Of a stretch of DNA of 64,000 nt, positions 19,044 through 26,732 are shown piece after piece. Both the position numbers and the translations under genes were made by a program. Source of the DNA: Allobosea sp. AAP35 (GTDB lineage: Bacteria; Pseudomonadota; Alphaproteobacteria; Rhizobiales; Beijerinckiaceae); contig NZ_LJHQ01000056.1 in NCBI RefSeq assembly GCF_001295925.1, positions 1-64,000 on the forward strand. Reading direction: 5' to 3'. The notes under the pieces were generated by a model. It saw only the letters and a program-made list of their open reading frames with translations. It had not been told where the DNA came from and ran no database searches. Within the stretch, counting starts at the first letter, position 1. The number at the start of each line of letters is the position of its first letter.

Positions 19044-19420
19044 GCCGCCGGCGGCTGCGGAGGGCGCGGCGTGTTTTCAACCTCCGCTCGCGCCGCCGTA
19101 GCGGTGTCGTCCGCGCCGCCGAAGGTCGTGTCGAGCAAGACGATCACGGCCGTGATCGCGCCATTGAGCCCGCCGTCGAAGGCCAGGCTCGCGACCTGAT
19201 CTTCGCTGACGCTGCTGCCGGCGCCGCGCAGGCCCGCGGTCAGAATTCGGATGATGTCGCGGGCCGAGAGCCTGCCGCCGGCGAAACGCTCACCCAGTTC
19301 GGGAAGGCTGTCGACGCTGAAGGCCTGTTCGAGTTCGGCCAGCGCGCCCAGCGTCAGCCGCATCGGCAGCGCCTCGCCATCGACCAGGAGTGCGGTCTCG
19401 CCGCGGTGGCGGTTGATCAT
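19040..19420 (-). CDS. GTA g10: GTA-family tail protein (tail tube chaperone-like)
   Basis: The 126-residue protein carries the family N-terminus MINRHRGETALLVDGEALPMRLTLGALAELEQAFS, followed by a helix-rich region (DIIRILTAGLRGAG). It is probably the partner of g10.1 in tail assembly. The start at ATG 19420 has GGAG 7 nt upstream; a longer frame would overlap g9. Confidence 0.88.
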   Translation of the reverse strand: MINRHRGETALLVDGEALPMRLTLGALAELEQAFSVDSLPELGERFAGGRLSARDIIRILTAGLRGAGSSVSEDQVASLAFDGGLNGAITAVIVLLDTTFGGADDTATAARAEVENTPRPPQPPAA

Positions 19421-19431
19421 GACCCGTCTCC

Positions 19432-19842
19432 TCACAATGCGACGAAGGCGAGCTGGCCGGCCGATTCCAGCGACAGGTCGAAGGTGACCTCGCCGGCATG
19501 GTCGCCGCGATATTCCAGGCTCGACAGCTGAAACGGGCCGGTGATGGTGCCAAAATCGGGCACGATCACCTGCCAGTCACGGATGGCGCCATCGAAGAAG
19601 ATCTGGCGCACCAGCGCGTCGGACGCCTCGTCCTTGAAGATTCCCGCGCCGCTGATCGCGGCGCGCCGCATGCCCGCCCCCGCCAGCAATTCGCGCCAGC
19701 GACCGGCGGATTCCGAATGCGTCACATCCACCGTCTCGGCGTTGAACGCGATCTGTCGCGCCCGCAGCCCGGCCACCGTGACGAAGACCCCTCCTCCATC
19801 CGCCGCCTTGAGCAGCAGATCCTTGCCCTTCTGTGCCGACAT
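19432..19842 (-). CDS. GTA g9: major tail tube protein (TP901-1 family)
   Basis: The 136 residues match the phage major tail protein group: MSAQKGKDLLLKAADGGGVFVTVAGLRARQIAFNAETVDVT, followed by WRELLAGAGMRRAAISGAGIFKD. Stacked rings of this protein form the tail tube. The start is preceded by GGAG. It is intact. Confidence 0.92.
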   Translation of the reverse strand: MSAQKGKDLLLKAADGGGVFVTVAGLRARQIAFNAETVDVTHSESAGRWRELLAGAGMRRAAISGAGIFKDEASDALVRQIFFDGAIRDWQVIVPDFGTITGPFQLSSLEYRGDHAGEVTFDLSLESAGQLAFVAL

Positions 19843-19873
19843 GGCGGCTCTCCTTCGTGCTGTTTGTTTGAAA

Positions 19874-20284
19874 TCAGAGGGCTTCGGTCACGGCGCGAAA
19901 GCGGACCGTCACGAAGGCAAGCCCGGTCGCGCCGTCCCGGGCCAGCCGGCTGGAGCGCCAGCGCAGATTGACCAGGCGGTGCCCGGAGAGCGTCAGCAAC
20001 GCCTCGTCGAGCAGGGCGACGGCAAGGGCCGCGGCCTCCAGCGCCAACCGCGACGAGCCGCTCTCGCCCGCCCAAATGGTGAGGCCGACATCCTGCTCGC
20101 AGCCGCGGTCGCTGCCGGTCGACCAGTCGCGCGCCTCGACATCGCCATGGACGATGTAGACGCCGCGCGCGGCGCGGGGCGCCTCGTCATGGATGCGGCC
20201 GGGGCCGATCAGGGCGGCCAAATCGGCGTCGGCTTCGAGCCGCGCCTGGATTGCGGCGCGCACGCTGAGGATCGCGTCGCTCAT
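19874..20284 (-). CDS. GTA g8: tail terminator-like protein (DUF3168)
   Basis: The 136 residues begin AILSVRAAIQARLEADADLAALIGPGRIHDEAP, with the DUF3168 pattern including R.VYIVHG and QDVGLTIWAGESG. This family closes the top of the tail tube. The ATG overlaps the g7 stop (ATGA), consistent with coupled translation. Confidence 0.9.
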   Translation of the reverse strand: MSDAILSVRAAIQARLEADADLAALIGPGRIHDEAPRAARGVYIVHGDVEARDWSTGSDRGCEQDVGLTIWAGESGSSRLALEAAALAVALLDEALLTLSGHRLVNLRWRSSRLARDGATGLAFVTVRFRAVTEAL

Positions 20285-20625
20285 GGCGAGATTTCCTCAA
20301 CCAGGCAGATCAGGTGGCGGCGGCTGCCATCGGGGTCGGCAACCGCGCGAATGTCGAAGAGGCGGTCGCCGTCGCGCAGGCGCTGCCCGGCATCGACCCC
20401 GCTGCGCCAGCGCAGCGTGACGCGGTGGGTCGCGGCCTGTTCAGGCCGGCCCCGGCGCCAATGCTCGCCGCCCGAAAGCCATTCGAGCCGGGCCCAGAGC
20501 GCCGCGACAGTCTCAAAGGTCAGCGTCGCCCCGCCGAGGCCGTCGGGCGTCGCCACGGGTGCCTCGAGCGTGAGCCGGCGCCGCAGCGCGCCGATGGGTG
20601 CCTGCTCAAGATCCGAAGTCGCCAT
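20281..20625 (-). CDS. GTA g7: head closure protein
   Basis: The 114-residue protein is of the phage head-closure/head-tail adaptor type: IGALRRRLTLEAPVATPDGLGGATLTFETVAALWARLEWLSGGE, then HRVTLRWRSGVDAGQRLRDGDRLFDIRAV. It sits on the connector and joins head to tail. It starts 3 nt after g6. Confidence 0.9.
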   Translation of the reverse strand: MATSDLEQAPIGALRRRLTLEAPVATPDGLGGATLTFETVAALWARLEWLSGGEHWRRGRPEQAATHRVTLRWRSGVDAGQRLRDGDRLFDIRAVADPDGSRRHLICLVEEISP

Positions 20626-20628
20626 GGC

Positions 20629-21198
20629 TTACAACCTCGCGCGGCGAAATGGCGCGATCAGCGCCAGGATCTCTGGCGGGAGCGCCTCGGCATCACGGCC
20701 GACGACATCACCGCGCCGCTCGAACCAGCGCGCCGCCAGCCGCAGCACCGCCTGCCGCAGCAGGACCGGCACAGCGGTCGCCGTCGCGCCAAAACCAGCG
20801 ACGACGTCGATCTCGATCGCGCTCCGGTCCCGGCCGATTTCGGGCACTTCGGCGACGATGCGCAGCATCGGCGGGTCGGCCTGCCCATCGAGTTGCAGAG
20901 CGGTGGTGGCGACAGGCTGCGCCGCGCCCAGCGCGTCATAGACGCGCGCCGCCGTCAGCGCGCTTACTGGCGAAAGCGGCAAGCGGATCTCGCCGCTGTC
21001 GGGCCAGCGGTCGATGACGATGCGCCAGGCCTGGTCGACGAGAAGGCGGCCCGACGCCGCCTCGACCATCAGCCGCGCAGCCGTGATCAACGTGCCGAGC
21101 AGATCGTCCTCATCGGTCTGGTCAAGGCGCAGGAAGGCCCGGGCTTCGGCCAGCGAAACCGGCTCCTGGGCCGGCGGGGTCAGGGCAAGCGGCGTCAT
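20629..21198 (-). CDS. GTA g6: head-tail connector protein
   Basis: The 189-residue protein has the gp6-like connector signature PVSLAEARAFLRLDQTDEDDLLGTLITAARLMVEAASGR and a conserved WFERRGD near the C-terminus. It would bind the portal. It is the first gene of the distal GTA block (g6-g15), now separated from the capsid gene by about 1.8 kb holding two proteases on the other strand. It must therefore be read through that segment or have its own promoter in 21199-21268. Confidence 0.9.
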   Translation of the reverse strand: MTPLALTPPAQEPVSLAEARAFLRLDQTDEDDLLGTLITAARLMVEAASGRLLVDQAWRIVIDRWPDSGEIRLPLSPVSALTAARVYDALGAAQPVATTALQLDGQADPPMLRIVAEVPEIGRDRSAIEIDVVAGFGATATAVPVLLRQAVLRLAARWFERRGDVVGRDAEALPPEILALIAPFRRARL

Positions 21199-21268
21199 GG
21201 TCGCTCCGATTCAGGTTTGGTTCGCGGGGCCGACGCGCTATGCAACCCTCCCTCACGGAGAGCCGCAG

Positions 21269-22048
21269 ATGCATCTCGGACGTTTGATCGCCACGGCCGG
21301 ACTGGCTTCAGGACTGGCGCTGGCCGCTTCTTTTTCCGCAGACGCGGTCGTCGGCGGGCGCGATGGCGGGCCGGTCGCGGGCTCGACGCTGATGGTTCTC
21401 AATGCGCGCGGCGGCGTCTGCACCGGCATCGTCGTCTCGGCGCGCGCAATCCTGACGGCTGCCCATTGCGCGGCCGGCGGGACGGAACTGCGCATCCATT
21501 GGAAGGATGGCGGCGGCGAACCCGTGCTGATCGCACCGGCCACGATCGCACTGCATCCCGAATTCAAGGCTGATGCGGTGACCGCGCGGCGCCGCTCGAT
21601 CGACCTCGCGCTGGTGCGGCTGTCCGCGCCGCTGCCGGCGCGATTCACGCCCGCCAGCCTGGTCGATGGCGGGCTGCCACGCGCCGGGGCGGTGGTGCTT
21701 CTGGCCGGCTATGGCGTCTCGCGCGAGAGCGAGGCGCGCACCACCGGCGTCTATCGCTCGGCCGCACTGGCCGTGGTCGAGCCCTATGGTCCCGGCAAGA
21801 TCCTGCTCTGGGCCGCCGATCCCGCGGGTGCGGGCAAGCGTCCCGGACCTGGCGCCTGCCAGGGCGATTCCGGCGGGCCTATGACGGCTGATGGCGGCGT
21901 TGTTGCCGTCACGAGTTGGTCGACAGGTCCGTCCGGCAAGAGCTGCGGCCTTTTGAGCCAGGGCGTCCTCGTCGCGCCGCAGCGCAGTTGGATCGACGGC
22001 ACGCTGTCACAATGGGGAGAGGCCGCCTCCTGGACGACCAGCCGCTGA
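21269..22048 (+). CDS. Secreted trypsin-like serine protease (S1), first of a pair
   Basis: Exported protease of 259 residues. A signal peptide (about 1-26, ending ADA) is followed directly by VVGG, the form of N-terminus that activates trypsins. The triad is His66 (LTAAHC), Asp112 (IDLALVRL) and Ser201 (CQGDSGGP), with possible disulfide cysteines at 51, 67, 197 and 226. The ATG at 21269 has GGAG 8 nt upstream; the frame stays open further upstream only inside g6. It lies opposite to, and inside, the GTA cluster, divergent from g6 by 70 bp. Whether it belongs to GTA biology or is a passenger is unknown. Confidence 0.9.
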   Translation: MHLGRLIATAGLASGLALAASFSADAVVGGRDGGPVAGSTLMVLNARGGVCTGIVVSARAILTAAHCAAGGTELRIHWKDGGGEPVLIAPATIALHPEFKADAVTARRRSIDLALVRLSAPLPARFTPASLVDGGLPRAGAVVLLAGYGVSRESEARTTGVYRSAALAVVEPYGPGKILLWAADPAGAGKRPGPGACQGDSGGPMTADGGVVAVTSWSTGPSGKSCGLLSQGVLVAPQRSWIDGTLSQWGEAASWTTSR

Positions 22049-22086
22049 CGGAAAGGCTGGACTACGGCGCGGCAATCCCTAGATTA

Positions 22087-22956
22087 ATGAGCCGCGTCAA
22101 CCCGGTTGGCCTCATGACATCGCGTCTGCATCTCCTCGTTCTCGCCGCTGCGCTGGTCGTCGGCACCGTGCCGGCGCTGGCCGTCGTCGGCGGTTCGGCC
22201 TCTCAGGACGTACGCGGCGCACGCGCTTCGACGCTGCGCGTCGAAACCAGCCGCGGCGAACTGTGTTCGGGCGCGGTGATCGCGCCGGAACTGGTCTTGA
22301 CCGCAGCACATTGCCTGATGGGCGGCGGCGCGGTCACCGTCGTCAGCCTCGACACGCGGTTTCGCGCGCGCCGGCACGCCGTTGTCGCAGTGCTGCCGCA
22401 TCCGACCTTCGTGCCGGGCACGACCCCGCGCACCCAGCCTGGCGCCGACCTCGCCATGTTGCGGCTGGCGGCACCGTTGCCGGCCGATATCCAGCCGGTG
22501 ACGCTGGGTGGCAGCCTGTGGCAGGGCGAGAACGTCACCATGGCCGGGTTTGGCCTGTCGGTGGAGACCAACAAGAACACGGCGCGGCGCCTGCGCGAGA
22601 CCCGGCTGGTCAATGCCGGCAACTACACTACGCAGAACACGGTCAAGGTCGCCGTTGATGCCGAAGCGCGGGGCGAGACCCCGGGCGCCGGCGCCTGCCG
22701 TGGCGATTCCGGCGGCCCGGTCCTGCGTGGCGACGTCCGCTCGCGCGATCTCGTGGGAATCGTCAGCTGGTCCAGCGGTCCGCTGAACACGCGCGAGCGA
22801 CGCATCTGCGGCGGCTTCACGGCGATTACCCCGATCAGCGATCATCGCGGCTGGATCACCGAGAGCGCGGCGCGGCTGCTGGCGCTCGGCCCCAATCCGC
22901 GCCCGCTCGACCGGCCGCCACCGGCGGCCGGCTACAGCTGGTGGTTCTCGCGCTGA
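22087..22956 (+). CDS. Secreted trypsin-like serine protease (S1), second of a pair
   Basis: A paralogue of the preceding gene, 289 residues. A signal peptide ending ALA is followed immediately by VVGGS. The triad is His75 (LTAAHC), Asp121 (GADLAMLRL) and Ser208 (CRGDSGGP). The C-terminus adds a Pro-rich tail (NPRPLDRPPPAAGYSWWFSR). ATG 22087 is the annotated start; ATG 22114 gives a tighter signal peptide and is equally possible, as neither has a strong ribosome site. It starts 38 bp after the first protease, is probably cotranscribed with it, and converges on the capsid gene with 24 bp between. Confidence 0.88.
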   Translation: MSRVNPVGLMTSRLHLLVLAAALVVGTVPALAVVGGSASQDVRGARASTLRVETSRGELCSGAVIAPELVLTAAHCLMGGGAVTVVSLDTRFRARRHAVVAVLPHPTFVPGTTPRTQPGADLAMLRLAAPLPADIQPVTLGGSLWQGENVTMAGFGLSVETNKNTARRLRETRLVNAGNYTTQNTVKVAVDAEARGETPGAGACRGDSGGPVLRGDVRSRDLVGIVSWSSGPLNTRERRICGGFTAITPISDHRGWITESAARLLALGPNPRPLDRPPPAAGYSWWFSR

Positions 22957-22980
22957 GGACAGGGCGCAAGCCAGACTTGG

Positions 22981-24225
22981 TCACAACGCGAATTTCAGAC
23001 CCTTGATCGCAGCGAAGTCCTGCACGCCGCCACCGACCCGCTTGGTCGTGTAGAACAGCACATAGGGCTTGGCGGAGTAAGGATCGCGCAGGATGCGGAC
23101 GCCCGCCCTGTCGACCACGAGATAGCCGCGCCGGAAATCGCCGAAGGCAAGCGAGACCGCGTTGTTGGCGATGTTGGCCATGTCTTCCGCCTCGACCAGC
23201 GGGAAGCCCATCAGCGTGGCGGGCGCGCCGACCGAGGCTGGCGGCTGCCAGAGATGCTGGCCGGTCGAATCCTTGAACTTGCGGACCGTCCCTTGCGTCT
23301 TGCGGTTCATCACGAAGGAGGCGTTCTGGCGATAGCCGGCCTTCAGCGCATAGACCAGATCGACCAGGATATCGGAGGGGTTGGCGGCTGCGAAGCCACC
23401 GGCGACGCCGGTGTTGAGCACGCCGATATTGCCCCAGCTCCAGCTTGCCTCCGCCACCGTCGGGTAAGCCAGGAAGCCCTTGGGCTTGTCGATGCCGTCG
23501 CCATTGACGAAAGCCGCGCCCTCCTGCTCGGCGAAGGCGCTCTCGACCTCTTCCGCGATCCACTGGTCGATGTTGACGATCGCGTCGTCGAGCAGGGTCT
23601 GCGTCGCCGCCGGCATGGCGTAGAGCTCCATCGCCGGAAACGAGAGCTCGGCCAGCGTCGGCGAGCCGGTCTGCGGCCGGGCGACTGCCTCGGCCACCCA
23701 GCCGGAGGCCGGGCCTGTGGTCGAGAACGCCTTCTTGTAGGTGCCCGAGGAGATCGTCCTGACGGTCGCGATGCTGCGGATCGGCGAGACGCTCGCCAGC
23801 CGCCGCAAGATCTCGCTCTCGACGCTGGAGGGGGCGAGATAGCCGCCATCGGGGCCCGAGCCGGCCGAAAGCGCCTTGCCCTCGAGCCGCTTCAGACCGC
23901 CGGCCTCGCCGCTGCGAATATAGGATGCGAAGGCGGCCTTGTGCTCGCCGACGAGCGGATCGCGCGGCTCGTCGCGGCCGAGGGCCGGGCGGCTGCGGTC
24001 CAGCGTCAGCCGGTCGAGCCGGCGCGTCGCCTCGTCGAGCGCGGTGTCGATCCGCGCCATTTTCTCCTCGGTCAGCGGATCGACGCCGTGGCGGCTCTCG
24101 ATCTGGGCGAGGCGCTCGTCATTGCTGACGCGGTAGCTCTCCAGCGTGTAGCGCAGATCGTCGAAGGCCAGCGACAGATCGGCGCCGGCGGCCTTGCTCT
24201 CGGGAGCGTGGTTGGCAGTGGTCAT
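22981..24225 (-). CDS. GTA g5: major capsid protein (HK97 fold)
   Basis: The 414 residues comprise a helical N-terminal delta-like region (about 1-105, removed by the prohead protease) and an HK97-fold core. Diagnostic segments are GGYLAPSSVESEILRRLASVSPIRSIATVRTISSG, ASGWVAEAVARPQTGSPTLAELSFPAMELYAMPAATQTLLDDA and GDGIDKPKGFL. The start has GGAG 5 nt upstream. It is intact and follows g4 by 24 nt. Confidence 0.95.
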   Translation of the reverse strand: MTTANHAPESKAAGADLSLAFDDLRYTLESYRVSNDERLAQIESRHGVDPLTEEKMARIDTALDEATRRLDRLTLDRSRPALGRDEPRDPLVGEHKAAFASYIRSGEAGGLKRLEGKALSAGSGPDGGYLAPSSVESEILRRLASVSPIRSIATVRTISSGTYKKAFSTTGPASGWVAEAVARPQTGSPTLAELSFPAMELYAMPAATQTLLDDAIVNIDQWIAEEVESAFAEQEGAAFVNGDGIDKPKGFLAYPTVAEASWSWGNIGVLNTGVAGGFAAANPSDILVDLVYALKAGYRQNASFVMNRKTQGTVRKFKDSTGQHLWQPPASVGAPATLMGFPLVEAEDMANIANNAVSLAFGDFRRGYLVVDRAGVRILRDPYSAKPYVLFYTTKRVGGGVQDFAAIKGLKFAL

Positions 24226-24249
24226 GGTCTCTCCTCGGGTGAAGCGGTT

Positions 24250-24786
24250 TCAGGCGTGAGCGAAGGCGGCACGGGATGAAGGCTGCACGGCGCCCAGCGC
24301 CTTGACGGCGGAGATGCGGGCCTGCGGCAGCATCGGGAAGGTGACGATCGAGATCTCCCAGAGGTCGATCCGCTCCAGCCGGCGCAGGCCGCTGCGTGGC
24401 TCGGTACGGGCCCGTTCGGAGCGGAAGCCGATCGAGAGCCCGTCGACGGCGCCTTCGCGCATCAGGGCGTGGATCTCCCGGGCGCGCGCGACGGCGAGCG
24501 AAAGCTGGCCTCTGACGAACAGCCCCCGCGAATCCTCGGTGAGCGCGATCCAGCGGCCGATCGGCTCGGCAGGATCATGCTGCCAGAGCAGCTTGACCCC
24601 TCCCGGTCCGCGCCGCGCCAGGCTCTCGCGGAAAGCGCCTCGCTCGACGATATCCTTGCCGAGATCGGCGATGCCGAACAGGCTGGCATAGCCCTCGAAC
24701 AGGCCATCCAGGCCGATGCGCGCGGGCGGCAGCGGCAGGAACTTGGACTCACGGGCGAAGGGGCTCGGGAACAAGGCCGCCCTCAT
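24250..24786 (-). CDS. GTA g4: prohead protease (HK97/U35 family)
   Basis: Head maturation protease of 178 residues. The start at 24786 gives MRAALFPSPFARESKFLPLPP, followed by FEGYASLFGIADLGKDIVERGAF. Likely catalytic residues are the His in LLWQHDPAEPIGRW, the Ser in VDGLSIGFRSER and the Glu in DLWEISIVTFPM. The start codon overlaps the stop of the 60-residue gene upstream (ATGA); the longer frame begins in that gene. Confidence 0.93.
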   Translation of the reverse strand: MRAALFPSPFARESKFLPLPPARIGLDGLFEGYASLFGIADLGKDIVERGAFRESLARRGPGGVKLLWQHDPAEPIGRWIALTEDSRGLFVRGQLSLAVARAREIHALMREGAVDGLSIGFRSERARTEPRSGLRRLERIDLWEISIVTFPMLPQARISAVKALGAVQPSSRAAFAHA

Positions 24787-24965
24787 CGCGCCCGCTCCCT
24801 GGCCTTGCCCGTGCGAGCCGCACCGCCTTCCAGCCGCGCCAGATTGCGCAGGAAACGGCCGAAAGTTTCGGTGTTGGCGGGCGGCCGTCCCGGCTCCTGC
24901 TGCTGGCTGCGGCCCGAACCGGTCGATTTCGGCGGCGCGGGCTTTGTCTTTCCGGAACGCATCAT
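24783..24965 (-). CDS. Small basic protein of the GTA cluster, unknown function
   Basis: A 60-residue Lys/Arg/Pro-rich, probably disordered protein with a short helical stretch (ETFGRFLRNLARLEGG). It begins with an ATGA overlap on g3.5 and ends with an ATGA overlap on g4, so it is embedded in a chain of coupled genes. That double coupling is the main reason to call it real. No counterpart is part of the classic RcGTA gene list. A role in head assembly or processing is conceivable but unsupported. Confidence 0.6.
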   Translation of the reverse strand: MMRSGKTKPAPPKSTGSGRSQQQEPGRPPANTETFGRFLRNLARLEGGAARTGKARERAR

Positions 24966-25162
24966 GGCTCATCCCCCTCATGGCGGGCGTTGAAACGGTT
25001 GAGTTCGCGGACGAAATCGTCGAAGCGCCGGTTGGCGGCGGAGACCTCGCGCATGACGAACCAGGCGGCAGCCGACGAAGTCACGGCCCAGAGCAGGAGG
25101 CCGAGATGGCCGACATCGGCCTTGCCGATGAAAGATGTGACGAGCTGTTCGAGCAGGTTCAT
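24962..25162 (-). CDS. GTA g3.5: small membrane protein
   Basis: The 66-residue protein has one hydrophobic helix (GHLGLLLWAVTSSAAAWFVMREV, about 17-40) and an amphipathic tail (NRRFDDFVRELNRFNARHEGD). It occupies the g3.5 position between portal and protease. The ATG overlaps the portal stop (ATGA), so its translation would depend on ribosomes finishing the portal, which the insertion upstream now prevents for full-length readers. Confidence 0.85.
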   Translation of the reverse strand: MNLLEQLVTSFIGKADVGHLGLLLWAVTSSAAAWFVMREVSAANRRFDDFVRELNRFNARHEGDEP

Positions 25163-25338
25163 GAGGTGGCCTCTCCCGCTCGCGGCGCACGGCCGTAGCC
25201 GACAGCCTCGCGCTTCTCGTCCTCGGTGAGGAAGGTAGCGGCCGAGAGCCTGCGCCAGAGCGACTCGCGCTCCTCGGCCAGCGCCTCGATCGCGTCGAGA
25301 TCGGGCTCCAGCGTCAGATCCCCGCCGAAGGCAGGACG

Positions 25339-25593
25339 GAGGCCGGGCGGGCGGGGACACATTTCGCGCCCAGACTTGCATTCGTTCACGCTTTGTTCTA
25401 AACTAGCAGGGGGTGATAGGAGTAGCGGTTGCGGGGACCCTTGCCATCTCGATGGCGGCGAGGGTAACGGTTGAGGGGTCGGTGACCTTCAGTCGCCTCG
25501 TTTCACCGTCGACCATAGGTTGCGCCATGCGCGTAGCTGAGGAGGCGGACTACGGTTCCGATCTGGCATCGCAGGATGCACTGAAATCGGACG
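25339..25593. mobile_element. About 255-bp insertion inside the portal gene, flanked by a 5-bp direct repeat
   Basis: The segment between the two portal parts has GGACG at 25334-25338 and again at 25589-25593. Removing one copy plus the 250 bp between them rejoins the portal exactly in frame. The interior does not read as portal in any frame and holds a LexA box, a sigma70-like promoter and a hairpin (25437-25465). No transposase gene and no convincing terminal inverted repeats are seen. It could be a small non-autonomous element, an IS remnant or a captured promoter fragment; an assembly chimera cannot be excluded. Confidence 0.65.
25376..25404 (+). promoter_or_regulatory. LexA box inside a sigma70-like promoter
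   Basis: GTTC at 25384-25387 and GTTC at 25395-25398, separated by 7 bases, form the alphaproteobacterial SOS box GTTC-N7-GTTC. It lies in the 17-bp spacer between a -35-like TTGCAT (25376-25381) and a -10-like TAAACT (25399-25404) on the plus strand. LexA bound here would block the promoter. Transcription would run rightward, antisense to portal, terminase and g1. The downstream plus frame from GTG 25413 has poor codon use and is probably not a gene. Confidence 0.7.
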
Positions 25594-26635
25594 CGTCCCC
25601 AGCCACTGCGCCAGCGACTGCGCGGTGCGCCGCACCAGCGGGATCGCCGTCTGGCGCCAGAAGGCGCGGTTGGCCTCGGCGAAATTGGCGTGGGTGTTGT
25701 CGCCGGGCAGGCCGAGCAGCAAAGGCGGCACACCGAAGGCAAGCGCGATTTCGCGCGCCGCAACCCCCTTGGCCGCGACGAAATCGAGTTCGGCCGGCGT
25801 CAAGGACAAGGGCTTCCAGTCGAGCCCGCCTTCGAGAAGCAGCGGCCGGCCGGCATTGCGAGCGCCCTGGAAACTGTCCTCCAGCTCGGCCTTCAGCCGC
25901 TCGAACTGCGCGTCGGTCAGGCTCGCCCCGTCCGGCCCGTCATAGACCAGCGCGCCGGAGGGCCGGGCCGCGTTGTCGAGCAGGGCCTTGTGCCAGCTAC
26001 TGGCGGCGTTGTGGATGTCGAGGGAGCAGGCGGCGGCCTCGATTGGTGACAGACCGTAATGGTCGTCGACCGGGTGGAAGAGGGTCAGATGCAGGATCGG
26101 CGGGACCTCGCCCTCATCCTGTCGGAAGCGGATGGTGTCGCCGCCGACTGTATAGTCATAGGCTTCAGGCCAGCCATCGCGGCCGGGCACGACCTTCATC
26201 CGGTCGGGCCGCAGCGCATAGAGTTCGCGCGGCTCGCGGCCTGCGCTTGCCGCCTCGACATAGGCGTTGCCGGCGACCAGCAGATGCCCGAACAGCATCT
26301 CGCGGAAGGCGATGCCGCCCTGGCGCGGATTGGGCCTGTCGATCAGCACCAGCGCCGGATGCTCCGGCATTTCGCGCGTCCCAACCTTGGCGATCAGCGG
26401 CGCCTGCGCCGCCGCCTCCGCGATCAGCCGGACACAGCGATGCACGACCGGGTTGCGCTCATAGCCCTCGCGGGCCAGCGCCGCATAATCGCGCGGCGTC
26501 CAGACCGGGCGCCCGGCCTCATGCAGCGCGATCAGCGGCCCGACGCGCGAGCGCTTGCGTTCCGGCGCGGCGAGGCCGCGCAGGTGGCGAAGGAAATTGA
26601 GCATGGAGATCTCGCTGTTGAGCTTGTGGTGCCGC

Positions 26636-26728
26636 GTCATGCTCGGGCTTGACCCGAGCATCTCGGAAACCATTGTCTTCTCGTCCGGAGATTCTCGGTT
26701 CTACGCTTCGCTACGCCCGAGAATGACG
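26636..26728. repeat. REP-like palindromic repeats between terminase and portal
   Basis: Two hairpins stand side by side: TGCTCGGG/CCCGAGCA with a 5-nt loop (26640-26660) and ATTCTCGG/CCGAGAAT with an 18-nt loop (26691-26724). Such CTCGGG-type palindromes are common dispersed intergenic repeats in rhizobial genomes. They fill the gap between the terminase stop and the portal start; the portal start at 26604 lies outside them, and the open frame through them is not coding. Confidence 0.75.
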
Positions 26729-26732
26729 GCTG

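Larger units (their letters stand above)
25159..26604 (-). pseudogene. GTA g3: portal protein, interrupted by an insertion
   Basis: HK97-type portal, the ring through which DNA enters the head. The 5' part (26604 down to about 25594, roughly 337 codons) is normal, with MLNFLRHLRGLAAPERKR, RNPVVHRCVRLIAEAAAQAPL and FGVPPLLLGLPGDNTHANFAEANRAFWRQTAIPLV. After AQWLGT the frame enters unrelated sequence and stops at 25489. The native C-terminus (AFGGDLTLEPDLDAIEALAEERESLWRRL, FLTEDEKREAVGY) resumes in the same frame at about 25332 and ends at 25159. Deleting 255 bp restores one frame of 396 residues, a normal portal length. As it stands the product would be 371 residues ending in 35 foreign ones. 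Loss of function is likely but not proven. Confidence 0.85.

Noticed and set aside
25339..25593. Insertion as a self-splicing intron
   Set aside because: Multiple of 3 in length and in-frame repair fit, but the segment is GC-rich, has no recognisable group I/II core and holds promoter elements instead. Transposition with a 5-bp duplication explains the ends better.
25353..25600. GGGGAC/GTCCCC as terminal inverted repeats of the insertion
   Set aside because: The right copy includes portal codons, and joining at these points would not restore the portal frame.
25413..26600. 395-codon plus-strand frame starting right after the LexA-box promoter
   Set aside because: Only the first 60 codons lie in the insertion and use rare codons; the rest is the shadow of the portal gene. 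It may be transcribed but probably is not a gene.
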